From Alcanivorax jadensis T9 (GTDB taxonomy: Bacteria; Pseudomonadota; Gammaproteobacteria; Pseudomonadales; Alcanivoracaceae): a DNA stretch of 64,000 nucleotides. The notes beneath the pieces are model-generated. The model was not told where the DNA came from. It searched no databases and saw only the letters and a list, made by a program, of their open reading frames with translations. How positions within the stretch are numbered: position 1 is the first letter of the stretch; every line of letters begins with the position of its first letter. The DNA lies in NCBI RefSeq assembly GCF_000756655.1, contig NZ_ARXU01000002.1, positions 124,001 through 188,000 of the forward strand, given 5' to 3'. A program made the position numbers and the translations under genes. This document shows, piece by piece, positions 8,532-17,069 of the stretch.

Positions 8532-8552
8532 ACGGGGCCCGCCGGGCCCCGT
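8532..8552. other. GC-rich hairpin in the ettA leader
   Basis: A perfect 9-bp stem, ACGGGGCCC with GGGCCCCGT, and a 3-nt loop GCC lie 28 nt upstream of the ettA start, in the gap between the divergent glyA and ettA genes. There is no T-run, so it is not a standard terminator. It may affect ettA mRNA stability or be incidental. Confidence 0.5.
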
Positions 8553-8580
8553 ACACTCAATGACACTGCGGTCGGAGTTT

Positions 8581-10248
8581 ATGAGCCAGTACATCTTCAC
8601 CATGGACAAGGTGGGCAAGGTTGTCCCGCCGAAAAAGCACATTCTCAAAGACATCTCCCTGTCCTTCTTTCCCGGCGCCAAGATCGGCGTGCTGGGCCTG
8701 AACGGGTCGGGTAAATCCACCCTCCTGCGCATCATGGCCGGGGTGGACAAGGATTATCTGGGTGAAGCACGGCCGCAGCCGGGCACCAATATCGGCTACC
8801 TGCCCCAGGAGCCGGAGCTGGACCCAAGCAAGAATGTCCGCGAAATCGTCGAAGAAGCCCTGTCCGAGATTCTCAGCGCCCAGCAGCGGCTGGACGAAGT
8901 CTATGCTGCCTATGCGGAAGAAGATGCGGATTTCGACAAGCTGGCCGCCGAGCAGGCCAAGCTGGAAGCCATCATCGAAACCAGCGATGCCCATAATCTG
9001 GAGCGCAAGCTGGAAATCGCCGCCGATGCCCTGCGTCTGCCACCCTGGGACGCCAGCGTCGAGCATCTGTCCGGTGGTGAGCGCCGCCGGGTGGCCCTGT
9101 GCCGCCTGATCATGAGCGCCCCTGACATGCTGCTGCTGGATGAGCCCACCAACCATCTGGACGCAGAGTCCGTGGCCTGGCTGGAGCGTTTCCTGCACGA
9201 GTTTCCCGGTACCGTGGTGGCGGTGACTCACGACCGTTACTTCCTGGACAACTCCTGCGAATGGATTCTGGAACTGGACCGCGGCGAAGGCATCCCCTGG
9301 AAAGGCAACTACTCCTCCTGGCTGGAACAGAAAGAAAAACGCCTGGAGCAGGAAGCCAAATCCGAATCGGCCCACCGCAAGACCGTGGAGAAGGAGCTGG
9401 AATGGGTGCGCCAGAACCCGAAGGGCCGGCGCAGCAAGAACAAGGCCCGGGTGAGCGCGTTCGAAGAGCTGGCCAGCCAGGAATTCCAGAAACGCAACGA
9501 AACCCAGGAACTCTATATCCCACCGGGTGACCGTCTCGGCGAGCAGGTTTTCGAGTTGCACGGCGTGGGCAAGCAGTTCGACCACAAACTGCTCTACGAA
9601 GATCTGAGCTTCCAGATTCCCCGTGGTGCTATCGTCGGCATTATCGGCCCCAACGGTGCCGGTAAAACCACCCTGTTCCGCATGCTGGCGGGCCAGGAAA
9701 CCCCGGATAGCGGTGAAATCGTTACCGGCGACACCGTACAGATGGCCTATGTGGACCAGAGCCGCGAGGACCTGGACAGCAAGAAAACCGTCTGGGAAGA
9801 AGTGTCCGAGGGCAACGACATTCTCAAGATCGGCAACTACGAAGTTCCCAGCCGCGCCTACCTGGGCCGGTTCAACTTCAAGGGTGGCGACCAACAGAAA
9901 CGGGTCGGCGATCTGTCTGGCGGGGAACGAAACCGTCTGCACCTTGCCAAACTCCTCAAGCAGGGCGCCAACGTGCTACTGCTCGATGAGCCCACCAACG
10001 ATCTGGATGTGGAAACTCTGCGGGCCCTGGAAGAAGCCCTGCTGGCCTTCCCCGGCTGTGCCATCGTGATTTCGCACGATCGCTGGTTCCTGGATCGGGT
10101 GGCTACCCATATTCTCTCCTTTGAGGGGGATGCACGGGTAGAATGGTTTGAAGGCTCCTATACCGAGTACGAGGAGTTCAAGCGCAAGCAACTGGGTGAT
10201 GACGCCCTGCAGCCCAAGCGCATGAAATACAAACGTATCGAGGTGTAA
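8581..10248 (+). CDS. ettA: Energy-dependent translational throttle protein EttA (ABC-F ATPase)
   Basis: EttA binds the ribosomal E site and gates entry into the elongation cycle according to ATP/ADP. The 555-residue cytosolic protein has two ABC domains and no membrane segments. Walker A motifs are GLNGSGKST and GPNGAGKTT, signature motifs are LSGGERRR and LSGGERNR, and Walker B regions are LLLDEPTNHLD and LLLDEPTNDLD. The linker with alternating charged residues (KRLEQEAKSESAHRKTVEKE) corresponds to the P-site tRNA interaction motif. The start at 8581 (MSQYIFTMDKVGKVVPPK) follows CGGAG and matches the family N-terminus; an upstream ATG at 8560 would add seven foreign residues. Confidence 0.96.
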   Translation: MSQYIFTMDKVGKVVPPKKHILKDISLSFFPGAKIGVLGLNGSGKSTLLRIMAGVDKDYLGEARPQPGTNIGYLPQEPELDPSKNVREIVEEALSEILSAQQRLDEVYAAYAEEDADFDKLAAEQAKLEAIIETSDAHNLERKLEIAADALRLPPWDASVEHLSGGERRRVALCRLIMSAPDMLLLDEPTNHLDAESVAWLERFLHEFPGTVVAVTHDRYFLDNSCEWILELDRGEGIPWKGNYSSWLEQKEKRLEQEAKSESAHRKTVEKELEWVRQNPKGRRSKNKARVSAFEELASQEFQKRNETQELYIPPGDRLGEQVFELHGVGKQFDHKLLYEDLSFQIPRGAIVGIIGPNGAGKTTLFRMLAGQETPDSGEIVTGDTVQMAYVDQSREDLDSKKTVWEEVSEGNDILKIGNYEVPSRAYLGRFNFKGGDQQKRVGDLSGGERNRLHLAKLLKQGANVLLLDEPTNDLDVETLRALEEALLAFPGCAIVISHDRWFLDRVATHILSFEGDARVEWFEGSYTEYEEFKRKQLGDDALQPKRMKYKRIEV

Positions 10249-10261
10249 GACGAGAGAGGGT

Positions 10262-10291
10262 CACCCCGGCAGCAGGAGCGTCGCCGGGGTG
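10262..10291. terminator. Stem-loop downstream of ettA
   Basis: CACCCCGGC (10262-10270) pairs with GCCGGGGTG (10283-10291) over a 12-nt loop. It lies 13 nt after the ettA stop and 25 nt before the PilZ gene. There is no T-run, so it may be a weak terminator or an mRNA 3'-end stabiliser. Confidence 0.45.
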
Positions 10292-10316
10292 CGGGGATTA
10301 ACAAGGACATAACAAC

Positions 10317-10670
10317 ATGAATGAACGGCGCCGGGCCAACCGCGTTGCCTTTGATGGCGAAGCCACACTGATCTTTCAGCAGGATACCGTTGCGGTAGAA
10401 CTGGCGGACCTGTCCGTCATGGGCGCCCAGGTGCACAGCAGCCAGCCGTTGGCCCTGCCCGATGCCTCGCCGGTCACCCTGACCATTATCCTGGAAGATT
10501 CGGACATTCACCTGACCCTGCCCGGCACCGTGAAACGTCAGCAGGGCCTGGAAATCGGCATCATGTTCAGCCGTCCTTCCGTGGACGACATGCAGCACCT
10601 GCGCCGTCTGGTCATGCTGCACCAGGGGGATGAGGGTGAAGACAACCCCAGCGACCTGCTCCCACGTTAG
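10317..10670 (+). CDS. PilZ domain protein (probable cyclic di-GMP receptor)
   Basis: A 117-residue single-domain protein. The N-terminal RRRANRVAF supplies the RxxxR part and DLSVMGAQV supplies the D/NxSxxG part of the PilZ cyclic di-GMP binding site, about 30 residues apart as expected. The remaining strands fit the six-stranded PilZ barrel, and the ~25-residue tail is acidic. It is followed after 16 nt by an ECF sigma factor gene on the same strand, so a link between cyclic di-GMP level and that sigma factor is possible but unproven. The output target cannot be deduced. Confidence 0.88.
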   Translation: MNERRRANRVAFDGEATLIFQQDTVAVELADLSVMGAQVHSSQPLALPDASPVTLTIILEDSDIHLTLPGTVKRQQGLEIGIMFSRPSVDDMQHLRRLVMLHQGDEGEDNPSDLLPR

Positions 10671-10686
10671 CTAACCGGAATCGCCA

Positions 10687-11298
10687 ATGGCCGATATTCA
10701 GCTGGAAGATCCCCAATTCATCGAACAGCTCCGCCAGGGAGACCGGGCCGCCTTTGGCAAACTCGTCAAAGGCCATCACAACATGCTGCTGGCCACCGCC
10801 CGCACCTTACTCAGCCCGGCAGATGCCGAAGAGGCCGTACAGGATGCCTGGATAGCCGCCCATAGAGCGATCGCAAAATTCGAGGGCCGCAGCCTGTTGC
10901 GCACCTGGCTGACGCGCATCGTGATCAACCAGGCGAAAATGATGATCAGAAAACGCGGCCGGGAAGTTCAGTTTGATCCCACCAACGACCCTGACGCACT
11001 GGCGCATCGCTTTCACGGTGATGGCCACTGGCAGCACCCACCGCAACACTGGGAACTATCCAGCCCTGACAACCTGCTGACCCGCGAAGAACTGCGCCAC
11101 TGTATGGAAAAGCACCTGCACTTCATGCCTGACAGTCAGCGCCTGGTGCTGGAGCTGCGTGATATGCAAGGCCTGCCCGCAGAGGATGTCTGTAACATGC
11201 TGGAAATCAGTGCATCGAATGTGCGGGTATTGCTTCACCGAGCAAGGGCCCGTTTATTCGAAATGGTGGATCACTTCCAGGAGACAGGCGAATGCTGA
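10687..11298 (+). CDS. ECF-type RNA polymerase sigma factor
   Basis: A 203-residue sigma-70-family protein. Region 2 is seen as LLATARTLLSPADAEEAVQDAWIAAHRAI and FEGRSLLRTWLTRIVINQAK; region 4 is LVLELRDMQGLPAEDVCNMLEISASNVRVLLHRAR. There is no region 1.1 or region 3, as expected for the extracytoplasmic-function group. It overlaps the downstream zinc-finger gene by 7 nt, the usual arrangement of a sigma factor with its anti-sigma or regulator. The regulon is unknown; no obvious matching promoter was found in front of it. Confidence 0.93.
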   Translation: MADIQLEDPQFIEQLRQGDRAAFGKLVKGHHNMLLATARTLLSPADAEEAVQDAWIAAHRAIAKFEGRSLLRTWLTRIVINQAKMMIRKRGREVQFDPTNDPDALAHRFHGDGHWQHPPQHWELSSPDNLLTREELRHCMEKHLHFMPDSQRLVLELRDMQGLPAEDVCNMLEISASNVRVLLHRARARLFEMVDHFQETGEC

Positions 11299-11528
11299 AA
11301 TGCCAACACCTCGTTGAAAAAGCGGACGCACTGGTAGATGGCAGTCCGATCAGCCTTCGCGAGCGCCTTGCTCTGCGCTTGCATCTGATGATGTGCCACC
11401 ATTGCCGGCGCTATGTGCGCCAGCTTCGCGCCCTGCTTGGCTTTTTGCCACGGGACAAGCAACCTCTGGAAGAGGCAGCGATTGAGGACATTCTGAAAAA
11501 GCTGGATACACCACAAGATCAGCCCTGA
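11292..11528 (+). CDS. Short zinc-finger anti-sigma-like protein
   Basis: A 78-residue protein whose start codon lies inside the last codons of the sigma factor gene. It contains LRLHLMMCHHCRRYVRQL, the HxxxCxxC core of zinc-binding (zf-HC2/ChrR-type) anti-sigma domains. It is soluble and has no membrane helix, unlike typical anti-sigma factors, so it either binds the sigma factor in the cytoplasm with a redox- or zinc-sensitive switch or plays another role. The overlap implies coupled synthesis. Confidence 0.82.
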   Translation: MLKCQHLVEKADALVDGSPISLRERLALRLHLMMCHHCRRYVRQLRALLGFLPRDKQPLEEAAIEDILKKLDTPQDQP

Positions 11529-11563
11529 TCCCCCTGCTGTTTTACTTAGTCAAAGCCTCACCG

Positions 11564-11980
11564 TTATGTTAGCCCCGGTGTTGCCCGGTCTCCTGCCACC
11601 CACTTGGCACTGTCCATCACATCAAAGGCCAGGCTGATGCCATTGACCACCAGCAGCAGCACCGCCAACCCCAACTCCAGGGCTCCCGCTTCGGCACGGA
11701 AGCCGCTATCAGCCAGCAGCATCAACAGATAGATTTGTAGCGGCCCCCAGGCAATCAAGTGCGGGATCGACAACACCTTGTTCATGCCTTTGTAAATCCA
11801 CATCAGCGGCACATTGGTCACTACTACGAACAGCGCCGCCAGACTGGCAGCTAACCCTACCCGGGTATCGAGCAGAAAAAATGGCAAACCATTCACCGGC
11901 ACAAGAATCCCTACCACCCAGATTTGCACCCACAGCGGCAAGCTACGCAACGAACGCCAGATGTCATTGATACGATTCAT
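11564..11980 (-). CDS. Unknown four-helix membrane protein, paralog of the gene at 21525
   Basis: A 138-residue protein with about four hydrophobic segments (LWVQIWVVGILVPVNGLPFF, a second around SLAALFVVVTNVPLMWIY, a third around LIAWGPLQIYLLMLLADSG, and LGLAVLLLVVNGISLAFDVM). The start at 11980 (MNRINDIWRSLRSLPLWVQ) has GGGGA upstream and was chosen over an in-frame start at 12049. It shares a clear pattern with the protein at 21525-21956: W..(F)R.LPLW.Q.W, P.NG, LMW, GMNK..S..HL.AW.PL, and a terminal FD..D...W..GDR. I do not recognise the family. It is convergent with the anti-sigma gene. Confidence 0.82.
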   Translation of the reverse strand: MNRINDIWRSLRSLPLWVQIWVVGILVPVNGLPFFLLDTRVGLAASLAALFVVVTNVPLMWIYKGMNKVLSIPHLIAWGPLQIYLLMLLADSGFRAEAGALELGLAVLLLVVNGISLAFDVMDSAKWVAGDRATPGLT

Positions 11981-12061
11981 AATGGTCCCCGGTACATTGT
12001 TATTGAACAAGAGAGACGCCCGGCAACCTGGGTTGTTACACCCTGGCAATAGGAAGATGTA

Positions 12062-12424
12062 TCAGCCAGACAACACCGATGCCGACCAGGCACGCAAGAA
12101 CCTGACGATATCAGACGATTCATACAGCCACTGGACTTGCTCGCCCTCGCTAATACGCAGACAGGGCACGGTGGTGCGCCCACCTCCCGCCTTCAGGGCA
12201 TCACGGGCACCTACATCCTGCCGAATATTGCGACACTCGATGGTCAGCTGCATGTGCTCAATCTCACGCAATACCTTTCGACAAAATGGGCAGGAGGGAA
12301 AAAAGAACAATGTCAGGTTTTCACCGGCCTGATCCAGTGTTCGCTGCTGTGCGGGAGAGCGCCCTAGCGCCGGCGAATCCGAGCCCTGAAACCAGCGCTT
12401 CCACTTTGTCACCAGTCTTTTCAT
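12062..12424 (-). CDS. Glutaredoxin family protein
   Basis: A 120-residue protein with a thioredoxin fold: LTLFFFPSCPFCRKVLREIE holds the CPFC redox motif, TVPCLRI supplies the cis-proline loop, and LYESSDIVRFL is the C-terminal helix. About 35 extra basic residues precede the fold (MKRLVTKWKRWFQG) and may form an amphipathic membrane-associating segment. The ribosome-binding site AGGAGG lies 8 nt before the ATG. It follows the LCAT-like gene on the same strand with a 65-nt gap containing a run of nine identical bases. The likely role is glutathione-dependent disulfide reduction; the partner is unknown. Confidence 0.85.
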   Translation of the reverse strand: MKRLVTKWKRWFQGSDSPALGRSPAQQRTLDQAGENLTLFFFPSCPFCRKVLREIEHMQLTIECRNIRQDVGARDALKAGGGRTTVPCLRISEGEQVQWLYESSDIVRFLRAWSASVLSG

Positions 12425-12449
12425 TCCCTTTTCCTCCTTTTAATTACCG

Positions 12450-12458
12450 CCCCCCCCC
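12450..12458. repeat. Homopolymer run of nine C (G on the coding strand)
   Basis: A C9 tract (12450-12458) sits 26-34 nt upstream of the glutaredoxin start, in the gap after the LCAT-like gene. Such runs can change length by slipped-strand replication and alter promoter or leader spacing. No direct evidence of phase variation is available from one sequence. Confidence 0.6.
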
Positions 12459-12489
12459 TTGGCGCAAAAACGACACAGGCTGATTCACA

Positions 12490-13815
12490 TCAATGATCGA
12501 TGCTGAGCAGAAGATGGAGCAAGTTGTCCTGAAAATTCACATTGCCGGTGAGACCATCATGTTGCTCACAAAGAAAAAAAGCACTGCGTGGAGGAAAGTG
12601 AATATGGGGGTGACGCGGCAAGGCCGGGTTCAATACATTACGCGCCAACAACGAGGACTTGGTGACCACACCATCCCCCGGCTCCAACATCCAGCGCTGA
12701 TAGTCCCGGCCCGGCTTTCGGTCCGCAATGTCCTCAGGCCACAGCCGCAGATGTGACGTCCCGTTAACCTCCTCCACCAGAAAACGGCTGTGAGAGGGAT
12801 GGCAATCGCCGCCAAGCTGGTAAATGTCTGCCTCACCCGCCGGCACCGGCACCGTCAAAGACCAGGAGAACCGACGGGCTCTTTCCAGGTAACGTTGACT
12901 GGCCTGCTGCAGGGACTCAAGGTGCTGCGGCTCTATCCGCTTCGCCAACGCCGGATCCCAGGGTCCGATCTGAAAACGTTTCCAGATATAGGCATCAAAC
13001 TGGTCACGGGATAAAGACTGACCGGTTTCCGTCACCAACCAGGGCGTCAGAGCATGGGGCATCAGTTGATAGACGGAAGGAAACGACAACATCACCTCCG
13101 CCGGCACCCGACGCAACCCTACTCTCTGCCCTTCCAGCAACGAGGTCATGGCGGTAATCGAGCCAAGATTCGGGGTACCCAACAGGATCAGCCGATGAAT
13201 CCGCTCGGCGCCCACGCCGTTGACAGGAAAATCGTTGCTTTCCAGCACATCCACGGTGCCATAACGCAGGTAATAACGTAGCGCCAGGCCACCCATGGAG
13301 TGGGCAATCACATCTACTTTCAGGGCGGGATCATCATGGTCTCGACGAATCTGTTCGATCAGAGCATGCAGGTGACGGGCAGTGGCCACGTTGTCCTGTC
13401 GCCAGTCGTAATCAAACTCGTAGTAGCGAGCCACAGGTTCATCAATCGGGCTTCCGGGTTCGGTACGCTGGTAACCCGCCGCCTCTTCCAGGGTGCGCAC
13501 AATGCGACCATAGAAATCCTGACCTGCTACACCATCAAAGAACCCGGCCACCTGCCACTCTGACTCCTGAGGGTCACCCGACAATGGCAAGGCCAGATCC
13601 GCATAGTCAGAAAACAACAGCCGCCCGAGCCCACCCGGCCAGACCTCTTTGCCGCTGTCCGTCGCCACCAGCCGGCTGCCCATGACCCCCGGCACCACAA
13701 TCAGCGGTGGAGGCACCCGGGCTTCCAGTGCCTCACCGTAAAGCCAGTGCAGATCCGGTTGCGGCTCTGAGCAACCAGCCATGATGAGCCCGACCAACAA
13801 CCCTAGCCGCCACAT
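12490..13815 (-). CDS. LCAT-like lipase/acyltransferase lipoprotein
   Basis: A 441-residue predicted lipoprotein. The start at 13815 (MWRLGLLVGLIMAGCSEPQ) gives a short signal peptide and the lipobox LIMAGC, with GGAGG upstream. The body is an alpha/beta hydrolase of the lecithin-cholesterol acyltransferase type: oxyanion region PLIVVPGVMGSRL, nucleophile elbow VDVIAHSMGGLALRYYL, a GTPNLGS segment, and a late PGDGVVTKSSL region where the catalytic Asp/His would lie. It starts 4 nt after the pstB stop, so it is the fifth gene of the pst operon. Phospholipid or ester hydrolysis at the envelope, possibly to free phosphate-containing headgroups, is an inference from that placement. Confidence 0.85.
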   Translation of the reverse strand: MWRLGLLVGLIMAGCSEPQPDLHWLYGEALEARVPPPLIVVPGVMGSRLVATDSGKEVWPGGLGRLLFSDYADLALPLSGDPQESEWQVAGFFDGVAGQDFYGRIVRTLEEAAGYQRTEPGSPIDEPVARYYEFDYDWRQDNVATARHLHALIEQIRRDHDDPALKVDVIAHSMGGLALRYYLRYGTVDVLESNDFPVNGVGAERIHRLILLGTPNLGSITAMTSLLEGQRVGLRRVPAEVMLSFPSVYQLMPHALTPWLVTETGQSLSRDQFDAYIWKRFQIGPWDPALAKRIEPQHLESLQQASQRYLERARRFSWSLTVPVPAGEADIYQLGGDCHPSHSRFLVEEVNGTSHLRLWPEDIADRKPGRDYQRWMLEPGDGVVTKSSLLARNVLNPALPRHPHIHFPPRSAFFLCEQHDGLTGNVNFQDNLLHLLLSIDH

Positions 13816-13819
13816 GTCA

Positions 13820-14584
13820 CTAACCCGCCTCCCCGGCACAATAGGCGGCGGTGATCGGGTGGCTGGGGTGTTCGAACACCTGACGGCAGCCGTTGGATTC
13901 CACCACGCAACCACACCCCGCTTCGACCCAACACACCGTTACGCTGTCAGCAATACGCCGGGCTTGCGCCAGATTATGGGTGACCATCAGCAGGGTATAA
14001 CGGCCTTTCAGAGAGACAATCAGCTCCTCCACCACCTTTGAGGACACCGGGTCCAGTGCGGAACAGGGCTCGTCCAGCAACAGCACCTGCGGCTCCAGCA
14101 CCAACGCCCGGGCAATACAAAGGCGCTGCTGCTGACCGCCGGACAGCCCCAGGGCCGACTGATTCAACCGCCCTTTCACCTCCTCCCACAGCCCCACTGC
14201 CCGCAGGGCCTGTTCAGCAAGGGCATCACGATCGCGACGAGGCACGCCGTGTTCAGAGAGGGGGAAACGCAGATTATCGATGATCGACAACGGGAAGGGA
14301 TTGGGCTGCTGAAACACCATACCGATCTGGCGGCGCAACGTTGCCGGATCGCGGCGGGCAGAAATAACCTCATCTCCCAGCAATACACGTCCACTGACCC
14401 GACATCCGGGAATGCTGTCGGTCATGCGGTTGATACTGCCCAGCAGGCTGCTTTTGCCACAGCCACTGGGGCCGACCAGTGCCATCAACTCACCACCACC
14501 CACGGTCAGGCTGGCATGTTCAATCGCTGCCTGGTTGCCGTAATGCACACACACGCCTTGTAGTTCCAACGAAGGGGGCATCAT
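13820..14584 (-). CDS. pstB: Phosphate ABC transporter ATP-binding protein PstB
   Basis: A 254-residue ABC ATPase of the Pst system. Walker A is GPSGCGKSSLLG, Q-loop GMVFQQPNPFPLSI, signature LSGGQQQRLCIARAL, Walker B VLLLDEPCSALDP. The FQQPNPFP stretch and the SALDP ending are typical of PstB. Its start codon overlaps the pstA stop by 1 nt. The C-terminal part (VCWVEAGCGCVVESNGCRQVF) is cysteine-rich and departs from the usual PstB tail, which normally reads MGELIE...TxxIF. No phoU follows; an LCAT-like lipoprotein gene takes its place. Confidence 0.93.
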   Translation of the reverse strand: MMPPSLELQGVCVHYGNQAAIEHASLTVGGGELMALVGPSGCGKSSLLGSINRMTDSIPGCRVSGRVLLGDEVISARRDPATLRRQIGMVFQQPNPFPLSIIDNLRFPLSEHGVPRRDRDALAEQALRAVGLWEEVKGRLNQSALGLSGGQQQRLCIARALVLEPQVLLLDEPCSALDPVSSKVVEELIVSLKGRYTLLMVTHNLAQARRIADSVTVCWVEAGCGCVVESNGCRQVFEHPSHPITAAYCAGEAG

Positions 14585-15414
14585 CAGTACAACACTCCTT
14601 GAGCCGGACGCAGCCAGCGCCGCACCAGCAGATTCAGTATCACCAATATGGCCACCAGCACCAGGCCGGTGGCCGCGGCCCGGGGCATACCACCGGGCAC
14701 GTTCATGGCCAGATCGTAGATATGCACGCTCAGGGCACGACCGGAATCCATAACCGAATCCGGCCGCCGCAACACATAGCCGGCGGTGAACAACAGCACG
14801 GCGGTTTCAGCCAGTGCCCGACCGATGCTGAGAATAATCCCCACCGCAATCCCCGGCGCGGCCTGCGGTACAAGGATGCGTCTTACCCAGCCCCAACGAC
14901 TGATCGAGAGCGCCTCACCGGCCTGCCGATAGGACAGCGGCACCGCCCGCAGGGCCTGCTCTGCACTACGAATCATCAGCGGCAACACCATCAGCGCCAA
15001 TGCCAGACCGCCACTGAGAATGGAAAACCCCAGCCCCAGACTGATGGCAAAAAACTGGTAGCCGAACAGGCCGTAAACAATGGAGGGCACTGCCGCCAGC
15101 ATATCCAGCACGCCACCCAGCCATTGGGCGCGGCGGGTGCCCGCTGGCACCTGTTCACTCAGATACAGTGCGCAGCCAAGCCCCAGCGGCACGGCCACCA
15201 GCAGACACACCGCCAGAATCCAGCCAGTGCTGATCATCAACGACGCGATACCACCGGCACGGCCAGCCTGACTCGGATCCTCAAACAGAAAATCGACGGA
15301 TAACACACTGCTGCCTTGCGCCATCAGCGACCACAGCATCAGGCCCATGGGCACAAGCACCGCCAGCAGCAGTAATGCACCGGTCACTGCCGCCAGACGA
15401 TCAGGCCAGCGCAT
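14584..15414 (-). CDS. pstA: Phosphate ABC transporter permease PstA
   Basis: A 276-residue inner-membrane permease with six hydrophobic segments. It contains the family features GGIASLMISTGWILAVCLLV, the binding-protein-dependent transport loop EALSISRWGWVRRILVPQAAPGIAVG, and GRALAETAVLLFTAG. It overlaps pstC by 14 nt and pstB by 1 nt, indicating a tightly coupled operon pstS-pstC-pstA-pstB. It is shorter than the longest PstA proteins but covers the whole transmembrane domain. Confidence 0.93.
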   Translation of the reverse strand: MRWPDRLAAVTGALLLLAVLVPMGLMLWSLMAQGSSVLSVDFLFEDPSQAGRAGGIASLMISTGWILAVCLLVAVPLGLGCALYLSEQVPAGTRRAQWLGGVLDMLAAVPSIVYGLFGYQFFAISLGLGFSILSGGLALALMVLPLMIRSAEQALRAVPLSYRQAGEALSISRWGWVRRILVPQAAPGIAVGIILSIGRALAETAVLLFTAGYVLRRPDSVMDSGRALSVHIYDLAMNVPGGMPRAAATGLVLVAILVILNLLVRRWLRPAQGVLY

Positions 15415-16261
15415 GCTTTTCTCCCCGCAACCGCCAGCTCAGCAACAACAGCAGCGCGGTAACCAGTAACAGCAACAGCCCGCTGGCAAACAGTGCCACT
15501 CGATGGTCGCCAGTAGCATAGGCCATTTCCAGGGCGATATTGGCGGTCAACGTCCGTACCGGGTCGAACAGGGAGGTTGGCCACTGCACCACATTACCCG
15601 CCACCATCAATACCGCCATGGTTTCCCCGAGGGCACGACCGAATTGCAGCACCAACCCACTGACTATGGATGGCCCGGCCTGGGGCAACAGGATCCGGCG
15701 GAGCATGCCCACCCGGGACAGGGACAACGCCTGCCCGGCCTGCAGGTAGCGAGCGGGCAACTGGTCCAGGGCCGTATCGGTGACCAGCAATGCCAGCGGC
15801 AAAATCATCAGGGCCAATACCAGCGATGCCGCCAGCCAGGAGGCCCCCGGCGGTGCCCACTGGTTAATCCAGGGCACCAGAACCAGCATCCCCCACAGGC
15901 CATAAACCACCGAGGGAATCCCAGCCATCAACTCCACCAGCGCCAGCGTCGGCCGGCGCAGTACAGGGGCGAAATATCGTAACCAGGCGGCCAACAATAC
16001 CGCCAACGGCCCGGCCATCAGCAGCGCCAGCACACTCACCACGATGGAGCCGGCCACCATGGCCGCCATGCCATAACGGGCCTGACCGGGTTGCCAGTCG
16101 TTGCGCCACAGGCCACTACCATGATCAAACAGAAACGGCGCGGACTGGATCAGCAGTACCAGCACGATACCGCCGAGCACCAGCACGGCCATCGCGCCGG
16201 CCAGTCTGAGCGCCCAGCTCAGCAGCCGGTCAGCGCGTGGCGAGGAGAAAGTAGTAAGCAT
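15401..16261 (-). CDS. pstC: Phosphate ABC transporter permease PstC
   Basis: A 286-residue inner-membrane permease with six hydrophobic segments. MAGIPSVVYGLWGMLVL, ALSLSRVGMLRRILLPQAGP and FGRALGETMAVLMVAGN are PstC hallmarks; the last is the coupling region that contacts PstB. Its start lies inside pstS (32-nt overlap). Together with PstA and PstB it forms the high-affinity phosphate importer. The same system lets arsenate in, which matters because arsM is divergently transcribed next door. Confidence 0.94.
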   Translation of the reverse strand: MLTTFSSPRADRLLSWALRLAGAMAVLVLGGIVLVLLIQSAPFLFDHGSGLWRNDWQPGQARYGMAAMVAGSIVVSVLALLMAGPLAVLLAAWLRYFAPVLRRPTLALVELMAGIPSVVYGLWGMLVLVPWINQWAPPGASWLAASLVLALMILPLALLVTDTALDQLPARYLQAGQALSLSRVGMLRRILLPQAGPSIVSGLVLQFGRALGETMAVLMVAGNVVQWPTSLFDPVRTLTANIALEMAYATGDHRVALFASGLLLLLVTALLLLLSWRLRGEKHALA

Positions 16262-17033
16262 GGTATATCTCGGCCTGCGCCGGGTCGGAGATGAAATCCA
16301 GCAGCGCCTGTGCCTGGGCCTGTAGCTCTCCCTGGCTGACCAGGTTCAGTTCGCGGCTTAACGGGTAATCGCCTTGATCCAGCGTCGCCAGGCTGGCCGG
16401 CACACCCTGCAGCGGCAACAACCGCAGCGGTACACCATGGTCCGCCTCATAAACCGCCGTACCGATGGAGACATAGCCAATGGCATACGGGTCACCGGCG
16501 ACCGCCTTGATCCCCTGCTGGTTTTCACCAATCACCAGGTCCGCCCGGATCTGATCGCCATCCAGGCCAAAGTGCTCAAGAAAAAGCTCCTGCGTCGATC
16601 GCCCGTCGGCCTTGTGCACCACAGTAATGGGCCGATCTGCGCCACCCAGCAGCGACCAGCTGTCCAGCTTTCCGGTGTAGATATCGATCACCTGGTCCCG
16701 GGTAAGCGGCGCCACCGGATTCTCTGCGTGCACAATCAGCGCGATGCCATCACGGGCGATCACATGACCGGTCAGGTCCTGCTCGTCCTGCTTCAGCGCA
16801 CGGCTGACCATGCCCAGATCCGCCAGCCCCTGGCGCACATCGCTGATGCCGCGACCGGAACCGCCGCTCTGCACATCCACCTGCACCCCGGTTTGTGCCT
16901 CATAACGTTCAGCCAGCTCCGCCATCAGCGGCGCGATGGTGCTGGAACCGGTAATCACCAACTTGTCCGTTGCCGGCTGACAGCCCGCCATTGCCAGCGC
17001 GAGAAATAATGCGCTCCATCTTTTCCGTTGCAT
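16230..17033 (-). CDS. pstS: Phosphate-binding lipoprotein PstS
   Basis: A 267-residue substrate-binding protein. The N-terminus MQRKRWSALFLALAMAGCQP is a lipoprotein signal with lipobox, so it is probably anchored at the periplasmic face. Binding-site motifs include ITGSSTIAPLMAELAERYE, VQSGGSGRGISDVRQG, and the late IGYVSIGTAVYEA. AAGGACAAC precedes the ATG. It is the first gene of the pst operon and is divergent from arsM across a 176-bp gap that carries two GATGNCATC palindromes. Selectivity for phosphate over arsenate cannot be read from sequence. Confidence 0.93.
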   Translation of the reverse strand: MQRKRWSALFLALAMAGCQPATDKLVITGSSTIAPLMAELAERYEAQTGVQVDVQSGGSGRGISDVRQGLADLGMVSRALKQDEQDLTGHVIARDGIALIVHAENPVAPLTRDQVIDIYTGKLDSWSLLGGADRPITVVHKADGRSTQELFLEHFGLDGDQIRADLVIGENQQGIKAVAGDPYAIGYVSIGTAVYEADHGVPLRLLPLQGVPASLATLDQGDYPLSRELNLVSQGELQAQAQALLDFISDPAQAEIYHAYYFLLATR

Positions 17034-17069
17034 CTGTTGTCCTTGTTTTCACTTTTTACTGCCGTCTTG

